A stretch of DNA of 64,000 nucleotides from Micromonospora zingiberis (GTDB lineage: Bacteria; Actinomycetota; Actinomycetes; Mycobacteriales; Micromonosporaceae). A program made the translations under genes and the position numbers. The stretch covers positions 608,549 through 672,548 of the forward strand of contig NZ_SJJR01000001.1 of the NCBI RefSeq assembly GCF_004331455.1, written 5' to 3'. The notes under the pieces are model-generated. The model ran no database searches, was not told where the DNA came from, and saw nothing but the letters and a program-made list of their open reading frames with translations. Shown one piece after another: positions 48,304 to 57,464 of this stretch. Every line of letters starts with the position of its first letter. Position 1 is the stretch's first letter.

Positions 48304-49041
48304 TCAACTGAGCCCGCAGGCCGACAGCGACTTCTCGTAGCCCCGGAAGAACGCCTCGGCCCGCTGTTCCGGGGTGCCGTGCGCGCCCTCGGCGAACCAC
48401 GGCTGGCCGGGGTCGTCGCCGACGGCGAGCAGGCCCTCGCGGAACTCGTCCAGGTCACCGTCGGCGAGGGTGAGCCAGCCGGCCTGCACCGAGCCGCCCA
48501 GGTACGCGCCGGCCATGCAGTCGGCCTGCAACTCCTGCTGGATGGTGAAGTTGTACTGGATGCCCAACCGGGTCTGGATTCCGTGGGCGTACTCGTGGCC
48601 GATCAGGTAGTACACGAACGCGTCGCCCACCTGCCGGAACGCCCGGAAGGACCAGTTGCTGTCGTAGGCGATGTAGTCGCTGACCGTGCAGTAGACGGCA
48701 TTGTTGCGGGGCACCTCCTGCCCGCCGCAGGTCACCTCCCCGTCGCGCTGGTACGCGATCACCCGCCGGATCTCCCGAAACGAGCTGCCGGACGCCTCGA
48801 ACTGTGCCGCCCAGTACCGTTCGGCGGTGCGCCGGGCGACCTCCACGTCCTCCTGGAATTCCTCGACCGTGTCGGTGCCGTCGGCGCGGGTCACCTCGGC
48901 GCTCGGTGTCGCCGGTTCCCGCTGCCCGGTCGGCTCCGCCGGCTGGTCGACCGGATCGACCATGCACGCGGTCGCCGCCACCAGTGCCACCGCCAGGCCG
49001 GCGAACCTCCCCTGCCGCCGCCCTCGCCCGCCAACCGCCAC
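48304..49041 (-). CDS. Neutral zinc metallopeptidase lipoprotein
   Basis: A 245-residue secreted protein of the YpfJ-like neutral zinc metallopeptidase family. The GTG at 49041 has GGGAGG upstream and gives a lipoprotein-type signal (GRGRRQGRFAGLAVALVAATAC, Cys26). The zinc site is LIGHEYAHGIQ (HExxH at 149-153), followed by QQELQADCMAGAY, which supplies the third ligand region. Peptidase activity is predicted for the family but little tested. Confidence 0.82.
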   Translation of the reverse strand: MAVGGRGRRQGRFAGLAVALVAATACMVDPVDQPAEPTGQREPATPSAEVTRADGTDTVEEFQEDVEVARRTAERYWAAQFEASGSSFREIRRVIAYQRDGEVTCGGQEVPRNNAVYCTVSDYIAYDSNWSFRAFRQVGDAFVYYLIGHEYAHGIQTRLGIQYNFTIQQELQADCMAGAYLGGSVQAGWLTLADGDLDEFREGLLAVGDDPGQPWFAEGAHGTPEQRAEAFFRGYEKSLSACGLS

Positions 49042-49263
49042 CGCATCCTCCCGCCTCGGCGATGCCGGATCCAATACCCCGACGGTACGGCCGTCATGCC
49101 CTTGCCGTCTGGTACGCCGTACCGACCCCACCGGTTCACCGGACGCGCCGGGCTGGCCCGATCCGACCGGACCGGCCGGACCGGCCGGCGCGAAACGATG
49201 CGGCCAACGCGGGAGGACTCCGGCCGGCGGTCAGGGGAGGCGGTGGTCAAGAACTGACAGCGG

Positions 49264-50361
49264 TCAGGGGCTGGCGGCGAGGAAGACGAAGGCGGCGAAC
49301 AGCACCAGGTGCACCCCACCCTGCAACAGGGTGGCCCGGCCCGGCACGACGGTCAGCACACCGGTGACGACGGTCAACGCGAGCAGGGTGACCTGGGTGC
49401 CGCCGAGGCCGAGCAGCAGCGGTCCCTCCAGCCAGATCGACGCGATGGCGATGGCCGGGATGGTCAGGCCGATGCTGGCCATCGCGGAGCCGAGCGACAG
49501 GTTCAGGCTGATCTGCACCCGGTCGCGCCGGGCGGCGCGGGCCGCGGCGAGCGTCTCCGGCAGCAGCACCAGCAACGCGATGATCACGCCGACGAACGCC
49601 GGAGGCAGGTTCACCGCGGCGACGCCCGCCTCGATCGCCGGGGAGACCGACTTCGCATCGCCGACCACCGCCACCAGGGCGACCAGCAGCAACCCGACGC
49701 TGGCCAGGGCCTGCCGGTTCGACGGCGGATCGGCGTGTACCTCCTCCGGCAACGTCTCCCCCTCGCTGCCCACCGGCAGGAAGTAGTCCCGGTGCCGGCC
49801 GGTCTGCACCATCACGAACAGGGCGTACAGGGCCAACGAGACCACCGCCGCGAAGGTCAACTGGGCGGGGCTGAACTGCGGACCGGACCGGCCGATGGTG
49901 AACGTCGGCACCACCAGGCTGAGCGTGGCGAGGGTGGCCACGGTGGCCAGCGCGCCGCCGGTACCCTCCGGGTTGAACACGGCCAGCCGGCGGCGCAGCG
50001 CGCCGATCAGCAGCGACAGACCGAGGATGCCGTTGCAGGTGATCATCACGGCGGCGAAGACGGTGTCCCGCGCCAGGGACTGGGTCTTCTCCCCACCACT
50101 GATCATGAGCGTGACGATCAGCGCCACCTCGATCACGGTGACCGCCACGGCCAGCACCAGCGATCCGTACGGCTCGCCGACCTTGTGCGCGACCACCTCG
50201 GCGTGGTGCACGGCCGCGAGGACCGCGCCGGCCAGAAACAGGCCCACCACCACGACCATGACGCCGTCGAGCTTCCGGTCCCAGGTCAACGCCAGCACCA
50301 ACAGGGCGGCGATCGGTACGGAGACGGTCCAGGTGGTCATGGTGCGGCGCAACGCGAGCAT
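49264..50361 (-). CDS. chaA: Ca2+/H+ antiporter, ChaA/CAX family
   Basis: A 365-residue protein with eleven or so transmembrane segments and two inverted alpha-repeat-like stretches: AVAVTVIEVALIVTLMISGG with ITCNGILGLSLLIGALR, and VIIALLVLLPETLAAARAARRDRVQISLNLSLGSAMASIGLTIP. The acidic residues (VIE, LLPE) are the expected cation ligands. It would export Ca2+ or Na+ in exchange for protons. A 12-bp palindrome TCATGATCATGA lies 21 bp upstream (50382-50393). Confidence 0.88.
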   Translation of the reverse strand: MLALRRTMTTWTVSVPIAALLVLALTWDRKLDGVMVVVVGLFLAGAVLAAVHHAEVVAHKVGEPYGSLVLAVAVTVIEVALIVTLMISGGEKTQSLARDTVFAAVMITCNGILGLSLLIGALRRRLAVFNPEGTGGALATVATLATLSLVVPTFTIGRSGPQFSPAQLTFAAVVSLALYALFVMVQTGRHRDYFLPVGSEGETLPEEVHADPPSNRQALASVGLLLVALVAVVGDAKSVSPAIEAGVAAVNLPPAFVGVIIALLVLLPETLAAARAARRDRVQISLNLSLGSAMASIGLTIPAIAIASIWLEGPLLLGLGGTQVTLLALTVVTGVLTVVPGRATLLQGGVHLVLFAAFVFLAASP

Positions 50362-50550
50362 GATCTACATCCTGCCAGTCGTCATGATCATGAGCGGCGA
50401 AGCCTCCGAGAGTCCCCCGTCTGCGCGCCCACTGCCGCCGGCCGCCCGGCCACGGCGGCACCGGGGCACGGCGGCACCGGGGCACGGCAGCGCCGGGCGC
50501 CTACCATCGAGGCCGGGCGGGCGGTCGCCGCCCTGCACGGGACGGGGGCG

Positions 50551-51078
50551 ATGGAGCCGGCAGCAGGTACGCCACGGTGGGCCGGCGTGCCCCGCCGGAT
50601 CCGCGTCGTGGTCATCGCCGCGACCTGCGTCCTCGCGTACGGCGGCATCGTCCACCTGGGTGACCTCGCCGGCCTCCGACCGGGTGGCCCGGACGCCTCC
50701 TCGACCCCCGGTTGGCTGCTGCTGTACTTCACCTCGTTGACCGTGCTGGACCCGCTCGCGGCGCTGCTGCTGGCGCTACGCCGACTCGAAGGACTGCTGC
50801 TCGGCTGCGCCATCCTGGTCACCGACGCGGCGGCCAACGGCTACGCCAACTACGTCCTGGACAGCACCCCCGGAGTCACCCCCGCCCGGATCGGACAGGC
50901 GGTGGTCACGGCCCTCGCCGTAGCGTTGCTCCTCGCCACCCCCACCGTGGCACCCTGGCTGCACCGCCCGGGACTGGCCCGGCCCGATTCGTGGCAGCCT
51001 GGACAGTCGACACGCCGGGCGTGGACCGCCCGCACCGCCACGAACCCGACCCGGGAATCGCCGGGCCGCTCACCGTGA
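50551..51078 (+). CDS. Hypothetical four-helix membrane protein
   Basis: A 175-residue protein of unknown function with about four hydrophobic segments (IRVVVIAATCVLAYGGIVHL, LLLYFTSLTVLDPLAALLLAL, LLLGCAILVTDAAANGYANYVL, IGQAVVTALAVALLLATPTV) and a basic tail. GGGGG precedes the ATG. Its 3' end overlaps the convergent HxlR gene by 9 bp. Confidence 0.68.
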   Translation: MEPAAGTPRWAGVPRRIRVVVIAATCVLAYGGIVHLGDLAGLRPGGPDASSTPGWLLLYFTSLTVLDPLAALLLALRRLEGLLLGCAILVTDAAANGYANYVLDSTPGVTPARIGQAVVTALAVALLLATPTVAPWLHRPGLARPDSWQPGQSTRRAWTARTATNPTRESPGRSP

Positions 51079-51468
51079 CCGCTGGCGCGCACGGCCCGGC
51101 GACCGCTCCTCGAAGCGCTGCTGGGCGTCGAGGACCGCGTCGGCGTAGCGGTTGGCCCAGGCGCCCATCAGCCGCATCGGCTCCACCAGCGCCTCGCCCG
51201 CTTCGGTCAGCGCGTAGTCGACGCGGGGCGGAGCCTGCCGGTACGGCCGGCGCTCCACCAGGCCGTTGTACTCCAACCGGCGCAACGCCTCGTTGAGCAC
51301 CTTGGCGCTGATCCCGCCGATCCGGATCCGCAGCCGGGCCGGACGGGTCGGCCCGTGGGCGGCGAGGGTGTAGACCACCACGCTGTCCCACCGGTTGGCG
51401 AGCACCTCGAACGCCAGGCGGGCCTGGCAGTCGGAGGTGAAGCCGTCATGTTCCGTGCACCCGCCCAT
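51070..51468 (-). CDS. HxlR-family transcriptional regulator
   Basis: A 132-residue winged-helix regulator. The core is CQARLAFEVLANRWDSVVVYTLAAHGPTRPARLRIRIGGISAKVLNEALRRLEYNGLVERRPYRQAPPRVDYALTEAGEAL, the HxlR fold. Cys near the N-terminus (GGCTEHDG, TSDC) could sense thiol-reactive stress, as in YodB/HypR. It is divergent from the oxidoreductase gene, its probable target. An in-frame ATG 9 bp upstream (51477) is an alternative start. Confidence 0.87.
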   Translation of the reverse strand: MGGCTEHDGFTSDCQARLAFEVLANRWDSVVVYTLAAHGPTRPARLRIRIGGISAKVLNEALRRLEYNGLVERRPYRQAPPRVDYALTEAGEALVEPMRLMGAWANRYADAVLDAQQRFEERSPGRARQRSR

Positions 51469-51579
51469 GCTCGCCATCCTGCCCCAGGTGTCGAACACCG
51501 TTTGGTCTCCATCAGCCTGCCTAGGGTCCGCAGTGGCGGGTCGCACCGTCCCGCCACTGCCGGAACGAGGGGCGTACGG

Positions 51580-52227
51580 ATGAAGATCGGGATACTCGGC
51601 ACGGGCGGGATGGCGGCGGCGCTCGGTGGTGCCTGGGTCGCGGCCGGGCACAGTGTGATGATCGGCGGGCGGCGTCCGCAACGGGCGCAGCGCATCGCCG
51701 AACTCGTCGCCGGTGCCGGGACCGGCAGCCTGGCCGACGCGGCGCGCCACGGAGACGCGGTGCTTTTGGCGGTACCGGCAGCGGCGGCCCCGCAGTTGGC
51801 CGCCGAACTGGCCGGTGATCTCGCCGGGCGCACCGTCGTCGACTGCACCAACCCGCTGGTACCGACCGACGACGGGCTGATGCTCGACGTCGGGGAGACC
51901 GGGTCGATCGCCCGGCGACTGGCGGCTGCCGCGCCCGAGGCGTACGTGGTCAAGGCGTTCAACCTGTGCCACGTCAGCATCTGGACGCTACGTCCACCCA
52001 CGTTCGAGAACGTGCCGCTGGCCGTGCCGTTCTGCGCCGACCATCCCACCGCGATCGCCGCGACGCAGACCCTGATCGGCTCGATCGGCTGCACGCCGGC
52101 ACCCTGCGGCGGGTTGGCGCGGGCGGCGTACCTGGAGGCGACGGCGGCGTTGGCGATCGGTATGTGGTGGGCGGGTACCCAACCGCGTGCCGCCTTCCCG
52201 TCCCCCGCCGAGGCCCCGCTCCCCTGA
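51580..52227 (+). CDS. NADPH-dependent F420 reductase-like oxidoreductase
   Basis: A 215-residue Rossmann protein of the F420-dependent NADP oxidoreductase family: MKIGILGTGGMAAALGGAWVAAGHSVMIGGRRP (dinucleotide loop with Arg-Arg favouring NADP), VLLAVPAAAAPQLAAELAGDLAGRTVVDCTNPL, and YVVKAFNLCHVSIW. Cofactor F420 use is only suggested by similarity; members also include plain NAD(P)-binding proteins. GAGGGG precedes the ATG. TAGGGT at 51519-51524 could be its -10 box. Confidence 0.82.
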   Translation: MKIGILGTGGMAAALGGAWVAAGHSVMIGGRRPQRAQRIAELVAGAGTGSLADAARHGDAVLLAVPAAAAPQLAAELAGDLAGRTVVDCTNPLVPTDDGLMLDVGETGSIARRLAAAAPEAYVVKAFNLCHVSIWTLRPPTFENVPLAVPFCADHPTAIAATQTLIGSIGCTPAPCGGLARAAYLEATAALAIGMWWAGTQPRAAFPSPAEAPLP

Positions 52228-52258
52228 CCGCCTCCCGGCCTCCCGGCCTCCCGGCCGC

Positions 52259-52321
52259 CTCCCGGCTCCCGGCTCCCGGCTCCCGGCTCCCGGCTCCCGG
52301 CTCCCGGCTCCCGGCTCCCGG
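52259..52321. repeat. (CTCCCGG)9 heptamer repeat
   Basis: Nine perfect copies of CTCCCGG, preceded by degenerate copies from 52232. It lies between convergent genes and encodes nothing recognised. Such arrays are prone to slippage and can show strain variation or sequencing error. Confidence 0.95.
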
Positions 52322-52371
52322 CCACCTTGCCCGCTGCTGACCGGAGGGCAGCGGTAGGGGCCGACACCAGT

Positions 52372-52803
52372 TCAGAGCGGCGGGCCGCCCGTACCGGTGG
52401 TCCGGTCGGCCTGCGCGCGGGCCTGCGCCAGGATGGCGTCGGCCTCGGCCCGGGCCGCCGCCAGGATGCCTTCCGACTCCCGCTTCGCCTCGTTGCGGTG
52501 GTCGTCGGCCTGTTCTTCGGCAAGCTCGAGGATCTGCTCGACGCGGGTGCCCAGCCCGGCGAGCGTGGGCCCGTCGTCGGCCAACTGGAACGTCCGAACG
52601 CGCCGCGGGGCCGGCGCGCGGTCAGCGCCGGCCAGGTGGCCTTCCGCGCTGAGGGTGGGTGCCGACGAACCGAACGCGGTCATGGTGACCCCGGCCAGGA
52701 TGGCCACCAGGGCGGGCCAGATGGCCACCTCGCCGAGGAGGATGCCGCCGGCGGCACCGCAGCCGAGTCCGAAGAGCAGGGTCTGAGCGGGCTTGACTCG
52801 CAT
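52372..52803 (-). CDS. Hypothetical membrane protein with coiled-coil tail
   Basis: A 143-residue protein of unknown function. Two short hydrophobic segments near the N-terminus (TLLFGLGCGAAGGILLGEVAIWPALVAILAGVTMTAFG) are followed by a linker and a heptad-rich helix (VEQILELAEEQADDHRNEAKRESEGILAAARAEADAILAQARAQAD), the Ala/Glu-rich repeat style seen in DivIVA-related and ATP-synthase-b-like tails. Confidence 0.7.
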   Translation of the reverse strand: MRVKPAQTLLFGLGCGAAGGILLGEVAIWPALVAILAGVTMTAFGSSAPTLSAEGHLAGADRAPAPRRVRTFQLADDGPTLAGLGTRVEQILELAEEQADDHRNEAKRESEGILAAARAEADAILAQARAQADRTTGTGGPPL

Positions 52804-52842
52804 ACGTCCTCCCGGTGGGGCGGCGGGCCGCGGCCCCGAGCG

Positions 52843-52893
52843 TTCCGGCTCGCGGACCAGGTCTGAGCATTCGGGCTCGCGGACCAGGTCTGG
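52843..52893. repeat. 27-bp direct repeat, two copies
   Basis: TTC(C/G)GGCTCGCGGACCAGG begins at 52843 and again at 52870. A further 9-bp-arm palindrome (GCCGTTGCG-C-CGCAACGGC) lies at 52960-52978. Both are in the 263-bp gap upstream of the coiled-coil gene; no gene is supported there. Confidence 0.75.
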
Positions 52894-53066
52894 ACGTCCA
52901 GGTTCTCAGGCCGGGTCAAACCCGAACGCCGGCCGAGTGCTGGGCCCAGCGCCGGCGCCGCCGTTGCGCCGCAACGGCGCATACCCTGCACGCGCGATGC
53001 CGCCGTTCCAGCGCAACGGAGTCGATCATCCCGGTCGGCCGGAGCCGATCGCCCCAGTCGGGGTCG

Positions 53067-53411
53067 TCAGGTCAGGGCGCACCTTGTGCCACAGACCGGG
53101 CAGTACGCCCGCTTGGCGTTCGACGTGACGCTGGTGTCGCAGCTGGTGCACCGGCCTTCTTCCCAGAGTCCCTGGTCGATGCCGAGCCCACCCCGGTAGT
53201 ACTCGCGGTCGGGCCACGCGACCAGTTCGACGTCGACCGCACCGCGCTCTTCCGCGTAGGTCGTCGCGGTGGCCAGCACGAGTACGGTTCGTATCCCGTA
53301 CTCCTCCTCCGTGTGGTGCGACAGAACCCGGCGCAGCACGTCGACGAGTTCGGGTACGGGCAGCGCCGCGAGTCGCTCGGCGAGGCTCTCCCGATCTTCG
53401 TCCGTCGTCAT
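53067..53411 (-). CDS. Hypothetical protein with C-terminal zinc ribbon
   Basis: A 114-residue protein of unknown function. The first ~55 residues are helical (ESLAERLAALPVPELVDVLRRVLSH); the C-terminus has CTSCDTSVTSNAKRAYCPVCGTRC, a two-knuckle zinc ribbon. The ATG at 53411 is preferred over a GTG-type start 18 bp upstream, since homology-like sequence begins there. Confidence 0.65.
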   Translation of the reverse strand: MTTDEDRESLAERLAALPVPELVDVLRRVLSHHTEEEYGIRTVLVLATATTYAEERGAVDVELVAWPDREYYRGGLGIDQGLWEEGRCTSCDTSVTSNAKRAYCPVCGTRCALT

Positions 53412-53539
53412 GCGCCCGACCGTACACAAGTGCCCTGACTGGTCAGCACGTCTGCGGCCGGCGACCTGGAGACGGCCTGATCTGGCAAACAGACCGCGAT
53501 TGAACCCGTAGCTGGCTCCACGTCCGCCGCTACCGTCCG

Positions 53540-53735
53540 CGGCCTGCGGCCGGAGAAGATCACCCCGATGAACTACAAGGCCGGCTCTCGATCTGTCGGT
53601 GCGCCCCGATCAGGTGGATCTGGTCTCGCCGGGTCAAGTCGCTGGCCGAGGCATACGTCACCTGGGCGCCCTGGACCGGCGGGCCAGCGGAGTTCTACCT
53701 CGAACTGGGCTTCAGGCCGACAGGCGGGCGGCGGT
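53540..53735 (+). pseudogene. Remnant of a GNAT acetyltransferase
   Basis: Pieces in three frames line up as one GNAT/diamine acetyltransferase: VRGLRPEKITPMNYKAG, then DLSVRPDQVDLVSP, then VKSLAEAYVTWAP joined directly to GGPAEFYLELGFRPTGG, the typical C-terminal FYxxLGF motif. The acetyl-CoA-binding middle is missing and two frame changes are needed, so it is a decayed gene with an internal deletion. It abuts the metH 3' end. Confidence 0.65.
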
Positions 53736-53737
53736 CG

Positions 53738-56700
53738 TCACTTGGCGTTGAAGTAGCTCGCCTCCGGGTGGTGGACGACGATCGCGTCGGTGGCCTGTTC
53801 GGGCATGAGCTGGAACTCCTCGGACAGTTGCACGCCGATCCGCTCGGCGCCGAGCAGGTCCACGATCTTCGCCCGGTCCTCCAGGTCGGGGCAGGCCGGG
53901 TAGCCGAACGCGTACCGGCAGCCCCGGTAGTCGGTGCGGAGCAGGCCGGCCAGATCGGTCGGGTCGTCGGCGGCGACGGTACGGCCGTCGGGCAGGGTCA
54001 ACTCGGCCCGGACCCGCTTGTGCCAGTACTCCGCGAGGGCCTCGGTGAGCTGCACGGACAGCCCGTGCACCTCCAGGTAGTCGCGGTACTCGTTGCGGGC
54101 GAACAGCTTGGCCGCGTACTCGCTGACCGGCTGGCCGACGGTGACCAGTTGCAGGGCGACCACGTCCAGGTCGTCGCCGCGCGGGCGGAAGAAGTCGGCC
54201 AGGCAGAGGCGGCGTTCCTGGCGCTGTCGGGGGAAGGTGAACCGGGCCCGCTCGGCGTGCCCGTTCTCGTCCAGCACCACCAGGTCGTTGCCCTCGGAGT
54301 AGGCCGGGAAGTAGCCGTACACCACGGCCGCCTCCAGCACCTGGTCGGCGATCAGGCGGTCCAGCCAGTAGCGCAGCCGGGGCCGGCCCTCGGTCTCGAC
54401 CAGTTCCTCGTACGACGGTCCCTTGCCGCCGCGCGCACCCCGCAGCCCCCACTGGCCCATGAAGGTGGCCCGCTCGTCCAGCAGCGCCGCGTAGTCGGCC
54501 AGCGGCACGCCCTTGACCACCCGGGTACCGAAGAACGGGGCGCTCGGCACCGGCACGTCGGCCGCCACGTCGGAGCGGACCGAGGCGTCGCTCAATTCCG
54601 GCAGCGACTCGGCGACCACGGCGCGCTGCCGCTCGCGGCGGGCCCGACGGGCCGCCAGGGCCGCCTCCCGGTCGGCGTCGATGACCGGCGCACCGCCGCG
54701 CTTGGCGGTCATCACCCGGTCCATCAGGGAGAGTCCCTCGAAGGCGTCCCGGGCGTAGTGCACCTGGCCGGGGAACATCGACCGCAGGTCGTCCTCGACG
54801 TACGCCCGGGTCAGCGCGGCACCACCGAGCAGCACCGGCCAGCGCTCCGCGACCCCGCGCGAGGCCATCTCGGCCAGGTTCTCCTTCATGATGACCGTGC
54901 TCTTGACCAGCAGACCGGACATGCCGATGGCGTCGGCGCGGTGTTGCTCGGCGGCGTCGAGGATGGCGGAGATCGGCTGCTTGATGCCGATGTTCACCAC
55001 CTCGTAGCCGTTGTTGGACAGGATGATGTCGACCAGGTTCTTGCCGATGTCGTGCACGTCGCCCTTGACCGTGGCGAGCACGATGCGGCCCTTGCCGCCG
55101 TCGTCGGCCTTCTCCATGTGCGGTTCGAGGTACGCCACCGCGGTCTTCATCACCTCGGCGGACTGCAACACGAACGGCAACTGCATCTGCCCGGAGCCGA
55201 ACAGCTCGCCGACGACCTTCATGCCGTCCAGCAGGATGTCGTTGATGATCAGCAGGGGCGCGGTGCCGGCGGCCATCGCCGCGTCCAGGTCGGCTTCCAG
55301 GCCGTTGCGCTCACCGTCGATGATCCGCCGCTTGAGGCGTTCGTTGAGCGGCAGCGCGGCCAACTCCTCGGCCCGGGTGGCGCGGGCGGACGCGGCGTCC
55401 ACACCCTCGAAGACCTCGATGAAGCGCTGCACCGGGTCGTAGCCCTCGCGGCGGCGGTCGTAGACCAGGTCGAGCGCGATCTCGCGCTGCTCGTCGGGGA
55501 TCTTCGACATCGGCAGGATCTTGCTGGCGTGCACGATCGCCGAGGTCAGCCCGGCCTGGACGCACTCGTGCAGGAAGACCGAGTTGAGCACCTGCCGGGC
55601 CGCCGGGTTGAGCCCGAAGGAGACGTTCGAGATGCCCAGGGTGAAGTTGACTCCCGGCCAGCGGCGGGCGATCTCCCGGATCGCCTCGATCGTCTCGATG
55701 CCGTCGCGGCGGGTCTCCTCCTGACCGGTGGCGATCGGGAAGGTCAGCGCGTCGATGAGGATGTCGGCGCGGCGCAGCCCCCACCGGCTGGTCAGGTCCT
55801 CGATCAGCCGCCCGGCGACGCGCACCTTCCACTCCGTCGTACGGGCCTGGCCCTCCTCGTCGATGAGCAGCGCGACCACGGCGGCGCCGTGCTCGGCGAC
55901 CACCGGCATCACCCGGGCGTACCGGGAATCCGGGCCGTCGCCGTCCTCGAAGTTCACCGAGTTGACCACGCAGCGTCCGCCGAGCATCTCCAGGCCCGCC
56001 TCGATCACCGCCGGCTCGGTCGAGTCCAGCATGATCGGCAGGGTGGAGGCGGTGGCGAACCGGCCCGCCAACTCCCGCATGTCGGTGGTGCCGTCCCGGC
56101 CCACGTAGTCGACGCAGAGGTCCAGCAGGTGCGAGCCGTCCCGGGCCTGGCCACGGGCGATCTCCACGCAGGACTGCCAGTCGGCGGCGAGCATCGCCTC
56201 CCGGAACGCCTTGGAGCCGTTGGCGTTGGTCCGCTCCCCCACCATCAGCACGCTGGCGTCCTGGGCGAACGGCACGTGGTGGTAGATCGAGGAGACACCC
56301 GGGTCGGTACGCGGCTCACGCGGCCCCGGCCGGGCGCCCCGCAGCCGCTCGGCGAGCAGCCGGATGTGCTCCGGGGTGGTGCCGCAACAGCCGCCGATCA
56401 GGGCGACGCCGTAGTCGGTGACGAAGCGTTCCATGGCGTCGGCCAACTCGTCCGGCGTCAACGGGTAGAACGCACCGTCGGCGGTCAGCTGCGGCAGGCC
56501 GGCGTTCGGCATCACCGACAGCGGCACCCGGGCGTGCTGGGCGAGGTAGCGCAGGTGCTCGCTCATCTCGGCCGGCCCGGTGGCACAGTTCAGCCCGATC
56601 AGGTCGACACCGAGCGGCTCGATCGCGGTCAGCGCGGCGCCGATCTCACTGCCGAGCAGCATGGTGCCGGTGGTCTCCACGGTGACGTGACAGATCAGCG

Positions 56701-57253
56701 GGATCGTCTGGCCCAGTTCCGCCATCGCTCGCCGCGAGCCGACCACGGCGGCCTTGACCTGGAGCAGATCCTGGCAGGTTTCCACGATCAGCGCGTCCGC
56801 GCCGCCCTCGATCAGGCCGGCGGCGTTCTCCTGGTACGCCTCGCGCAGCGTGGCGTAGGTGGCGTGGCCGAGGGTGGGCAGCTTGGTGCCGGGTCCGATC
56901 GAGCCGAGCACGAAGCGGGGCTGTTCCGCCGTGCCGTACGCGTCGGCCGCCTCGCGGGCGATCCGGGCACCCGCCGCCGACAATTCCCGGATCCGGTGCT
57001 GGATGTCGTACTCGGCGAGGTTGGCCAGGTTCGCGCCGAAGGTGTTGGTCTCCACGCAGTCCGACCCGGCCGCCAGGTACGCCTCGTGCACCCCGCGTAC
57101 GACGTCCGGGCGGGTGACGTTGAGGATCTCGTTGCAACCCTCAAGGCCGTCGAAGTCGTCCAGGGTCAGGTCGGCGGCCTGGAGCATCGTCCCCATCGCC
57201 CCGTCGGCGATGAGGATCCGGTCTGCCAGCGCATCGAGCAACGAAGTCCGCAC
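53738..57253 (-). CDS. metH: Cobalamin-dependent methionine synthase MetH
   Basis: An 1171-residue modular enzyme transferring methyl from methyltetrahydrofolate to homocysteine through cobalamin. Order: homocysteine domain (~1-320; zinc Cys in GLNCATG and GGCCGTTPEH), pterin domain (~330-600; VGERTNANGSKAFREA), cap and cobalamin domain (~630-870; TVKGDVHDIGKNLVDIIL with His734 as cobalt ligand) and the activation domain (~890-1171; FGYPACPDLEDRAKI). Usual length. The GTG follows TAACCT by 6 nt (leaderless). I found no cobalamin-riboswitch B12 box upstream. Confidence 0.97.
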   Translation of the reverse strand: MRTSLLDALADRILIADGAMGTMLQAADLTLDDFDGLEGCNEILNVTRPDVVRGVHEAYLAAGSDCVETNTFGANLANLAEYDIQHRIRELSAAGARIAREAADAYGTAEQPRFVLGSIGPGTKLPTLGHATYATLREAYQENAAGLIEGGADALIVETCQDLLQVKAAVVGSRRAMAELGQTIPLICHVTVETTGTMLLGSEIGAALTAIEPLGVDLIGLNCATGPAEMSEHLRYLAQHARVPLSVMPNAGLPQLTADGAFYPLTPDELADAMERFVTDYGVALIGGCCGTTPEHIRLLAERLRGARPGPREPRTDPGVSSIYHHVPFAQDASVLMVGERTNANGSKAFREAMLAADWQSCVEIARGQARDGSHLLDLCVDYVGRDGTTDMRELAGRFATASTLPIMLDSTEPAVIEAGLEMLGGRCVVNSVNFEDGDGPDSRYARVMPVVAEHGAAVVALLIDEEGQARTTEWKVRVAGRLIEDLTSRWGLRRADILIDALTFPIATGQEETRRDGIETIEAIREIARRWPGVNFTLGISNVSFGLNPAARQVLNSVFLHECVQAGLTSAIVHASKILPMSKIPDEQREIALDLVYDRRREGYDPVQRFIEVFEGVDAASARATRAEELAALPLNERLKRRIIDGERNGLEADLDAAMAAGTAPLLIINDILLDGMKVVGELFGSGQMQLPFVLQSAEVMKTAVAYLEPHMEKADDGGKGRIVLATVKGDVHDIGKNLVDIILSNNGYEVVNIGIKQPISAILDAAEQHRADAIGMSGLLVKSTVIMKENLAEMASRGVAERWPVLLGGAALTRAYVEDDLRSMFPGQVHYARDAFEGLSLMDRVMTAKRGGAPVIDADREAALAARRARRERQRAVVAESLPELSDASVRSDVAADVPVPSAPFFGTRVVKGVPLADYAALLDERATFMGQWGLRGARGGKGPSYEELVETEGRPRLRYWLDRLIADQVLEAAVVYGYFPAYSEGNDLVVLDENGHAERARFTFPRQRQERRLCLADFFRPRGDDLDVVALQLVTVGQPVSEYAAKLFARNEYRDYLEVHGLSVQLTEALAEYWHKRVRAELTLPDGRTVAADDPTDLAGLLRTDYRGCRYAFGYPACPDLEDRAKIVDLLGAERIGVQLSEEFQLMPEQATDAIVVHHPEASYFNAK

Positions 57254-57259
57254 GAACTC

Positions 57260-57265
57260 AGGTTA
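57260..57265 (-). promoter_or_regulatory. -10 box of leaderless metH
   Basis: TAACCT on the minus strand, 6 nt before the GTG at 57253. Confidence 0.5.
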
Positions 57266-57452
57266 GTGCGGCGCGGCCGGCTCGCCGCCCCGCGCGCCCC
57301 CCTTCCCACATTGTGTCGCCGGGATCACGTTGACCGGTTTGGTAGCCTATGCCGGTTAGCTTACTGATCACCCGAGGTCGCCGGCCGGGTGCGCCGGGTC
57401 GCGGAGCCGGCTCATCCGGCGCGGCCGGCGGGCCGCGTCCGGGCGCGGCACG

Positions 57453-57458
57453 TAGGCT
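57453..57458 (+). promoter_or_regulatory. -10 box upstream of the PAC2 leader ORF
   Basis: TAGGCT, 6 nt before the GTG of the 27-codon ORF at 57465. The same hexamer precedes mshC and rmlA at comparable distance. Confidence 0.5.
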
Positions 57459-57464
57459 GACCGT

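Noticed and set aside
53768..57367. A 1199-codon open frame antisense to metH
   Set aside because: It is the mirror of a high-GC gene with strong third-position bias; its translation is Gly/Arg/Val/His-rich with no domain, while the minus strand encodes complete MetH.
57254..57464. Cobalamin riboswitch upstream of metH
   Set aside because: No B12-box-like sequence is seen, and the -10 box only 6 nt before the start leaves no room for a leader RNA.
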